A DNA stretch of 5,587 nt, taken from NCBI GenBank assembly GCA_017998095.1, contig JAGODU010000236.1, positions 1 to 5,587 on the forward strand, written 5' to 3'. The translations under genes and the position numbers were made by a program. Positions 5,561 through 5,587 of the stretch are shown piece by piece. The number at the start of each line of letters is the position of its first letter. Position 1 is the stretch's first letter. The DNA comes from Prolixibacteraceae bacterium (GTDB lineage: Bacteria; Bacteroidota; Bacteroidia; Bacteroidales; Prolixibacteraceae). A model generated the notes under the pieces. The model was not told the origin of the DNA and ran no database searches. It saw nothing but the letters and a program-made list of their open reading frames with translations.

Positions 5561-5587
5561 AAAAGGCGCTCAATTGAGCGCCTTTTT
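5561..5587 (+). terminator. Rho-independent terminator of the peptidase gene
   Basis: Four bases after the stop codon, a perfect 26-base palindrome (5561-5586) pairs AAAAGGCGCTCAA with TTGAGCGCCTTTT and ends in a five-T run at the window edge. The A-run before and T-run after allow termination from either direction. Confidence 0.92.

Overview
The window is AT-rich in its genes and carries everything on the plus strand. The taxon cannot be fixed from the sequence. The peptidase lipoprotein has a loose lipobox (I-S-N-A-C, with Ile at -4), the kind tolerated in spirochaetes, and secreted MORN proteins and Big_5/clostripain lipoproteins fit a low-GC diderm. A spirochaete of Treponema type is my best guess, held weakly.

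Left part (1-1827): a three-gene cluster. It holds an unrecognised beta-rich protein that may be the C-terminal part of a longer gene (9-656), a secreted protein made of eight exact 23-residue MORN repeats (668-1399), and a small DUF3467-type protein. The third gene is broken. A ~149-bp structured element (about 1604-1752) sits inside it, and the missing C-terminus, including NVEKYE, lies directly behind the element at 1753-1827. Joining base 1603 to base 1753 restores an 86-residue frame, with no visible target-site duplication.

Middle part (1828-2601): no credible gene. About sixteen hairpins follow each other in some 640 bp that look richer in G+C than the flanks. Several have GAA loops, and three contain the heptamer GCGAAGC. 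A second, diverged copy of the inserted element lies at 2215-2365. It has almost the same length, the same two-hairpin architecture and the same internal loop, while the stems differ by compensatory changes. Two further ~46-bp units at 2077-2174 are also related and covary. I read the region as a nest of short palindromic or structured elements, selected as folded RNA or folded single-stranded DNA.

Right part (2602-5587): a large secreted lipoprotein gene with its own likely promoter and a perfect terminator. The protein has a signal peptide with lipidated Cys26, a polyglycine/aspartate linker, four Ig-like Big_5 domains and a C-terminal clostripain (C11) cysteine peptidase whose His605/Cys669 dyad is intact. 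It would be a surface-anchored protease held off the membrane by an Ig stalk. Nothing in the sequence ties it functionally to the left-hand cluster.
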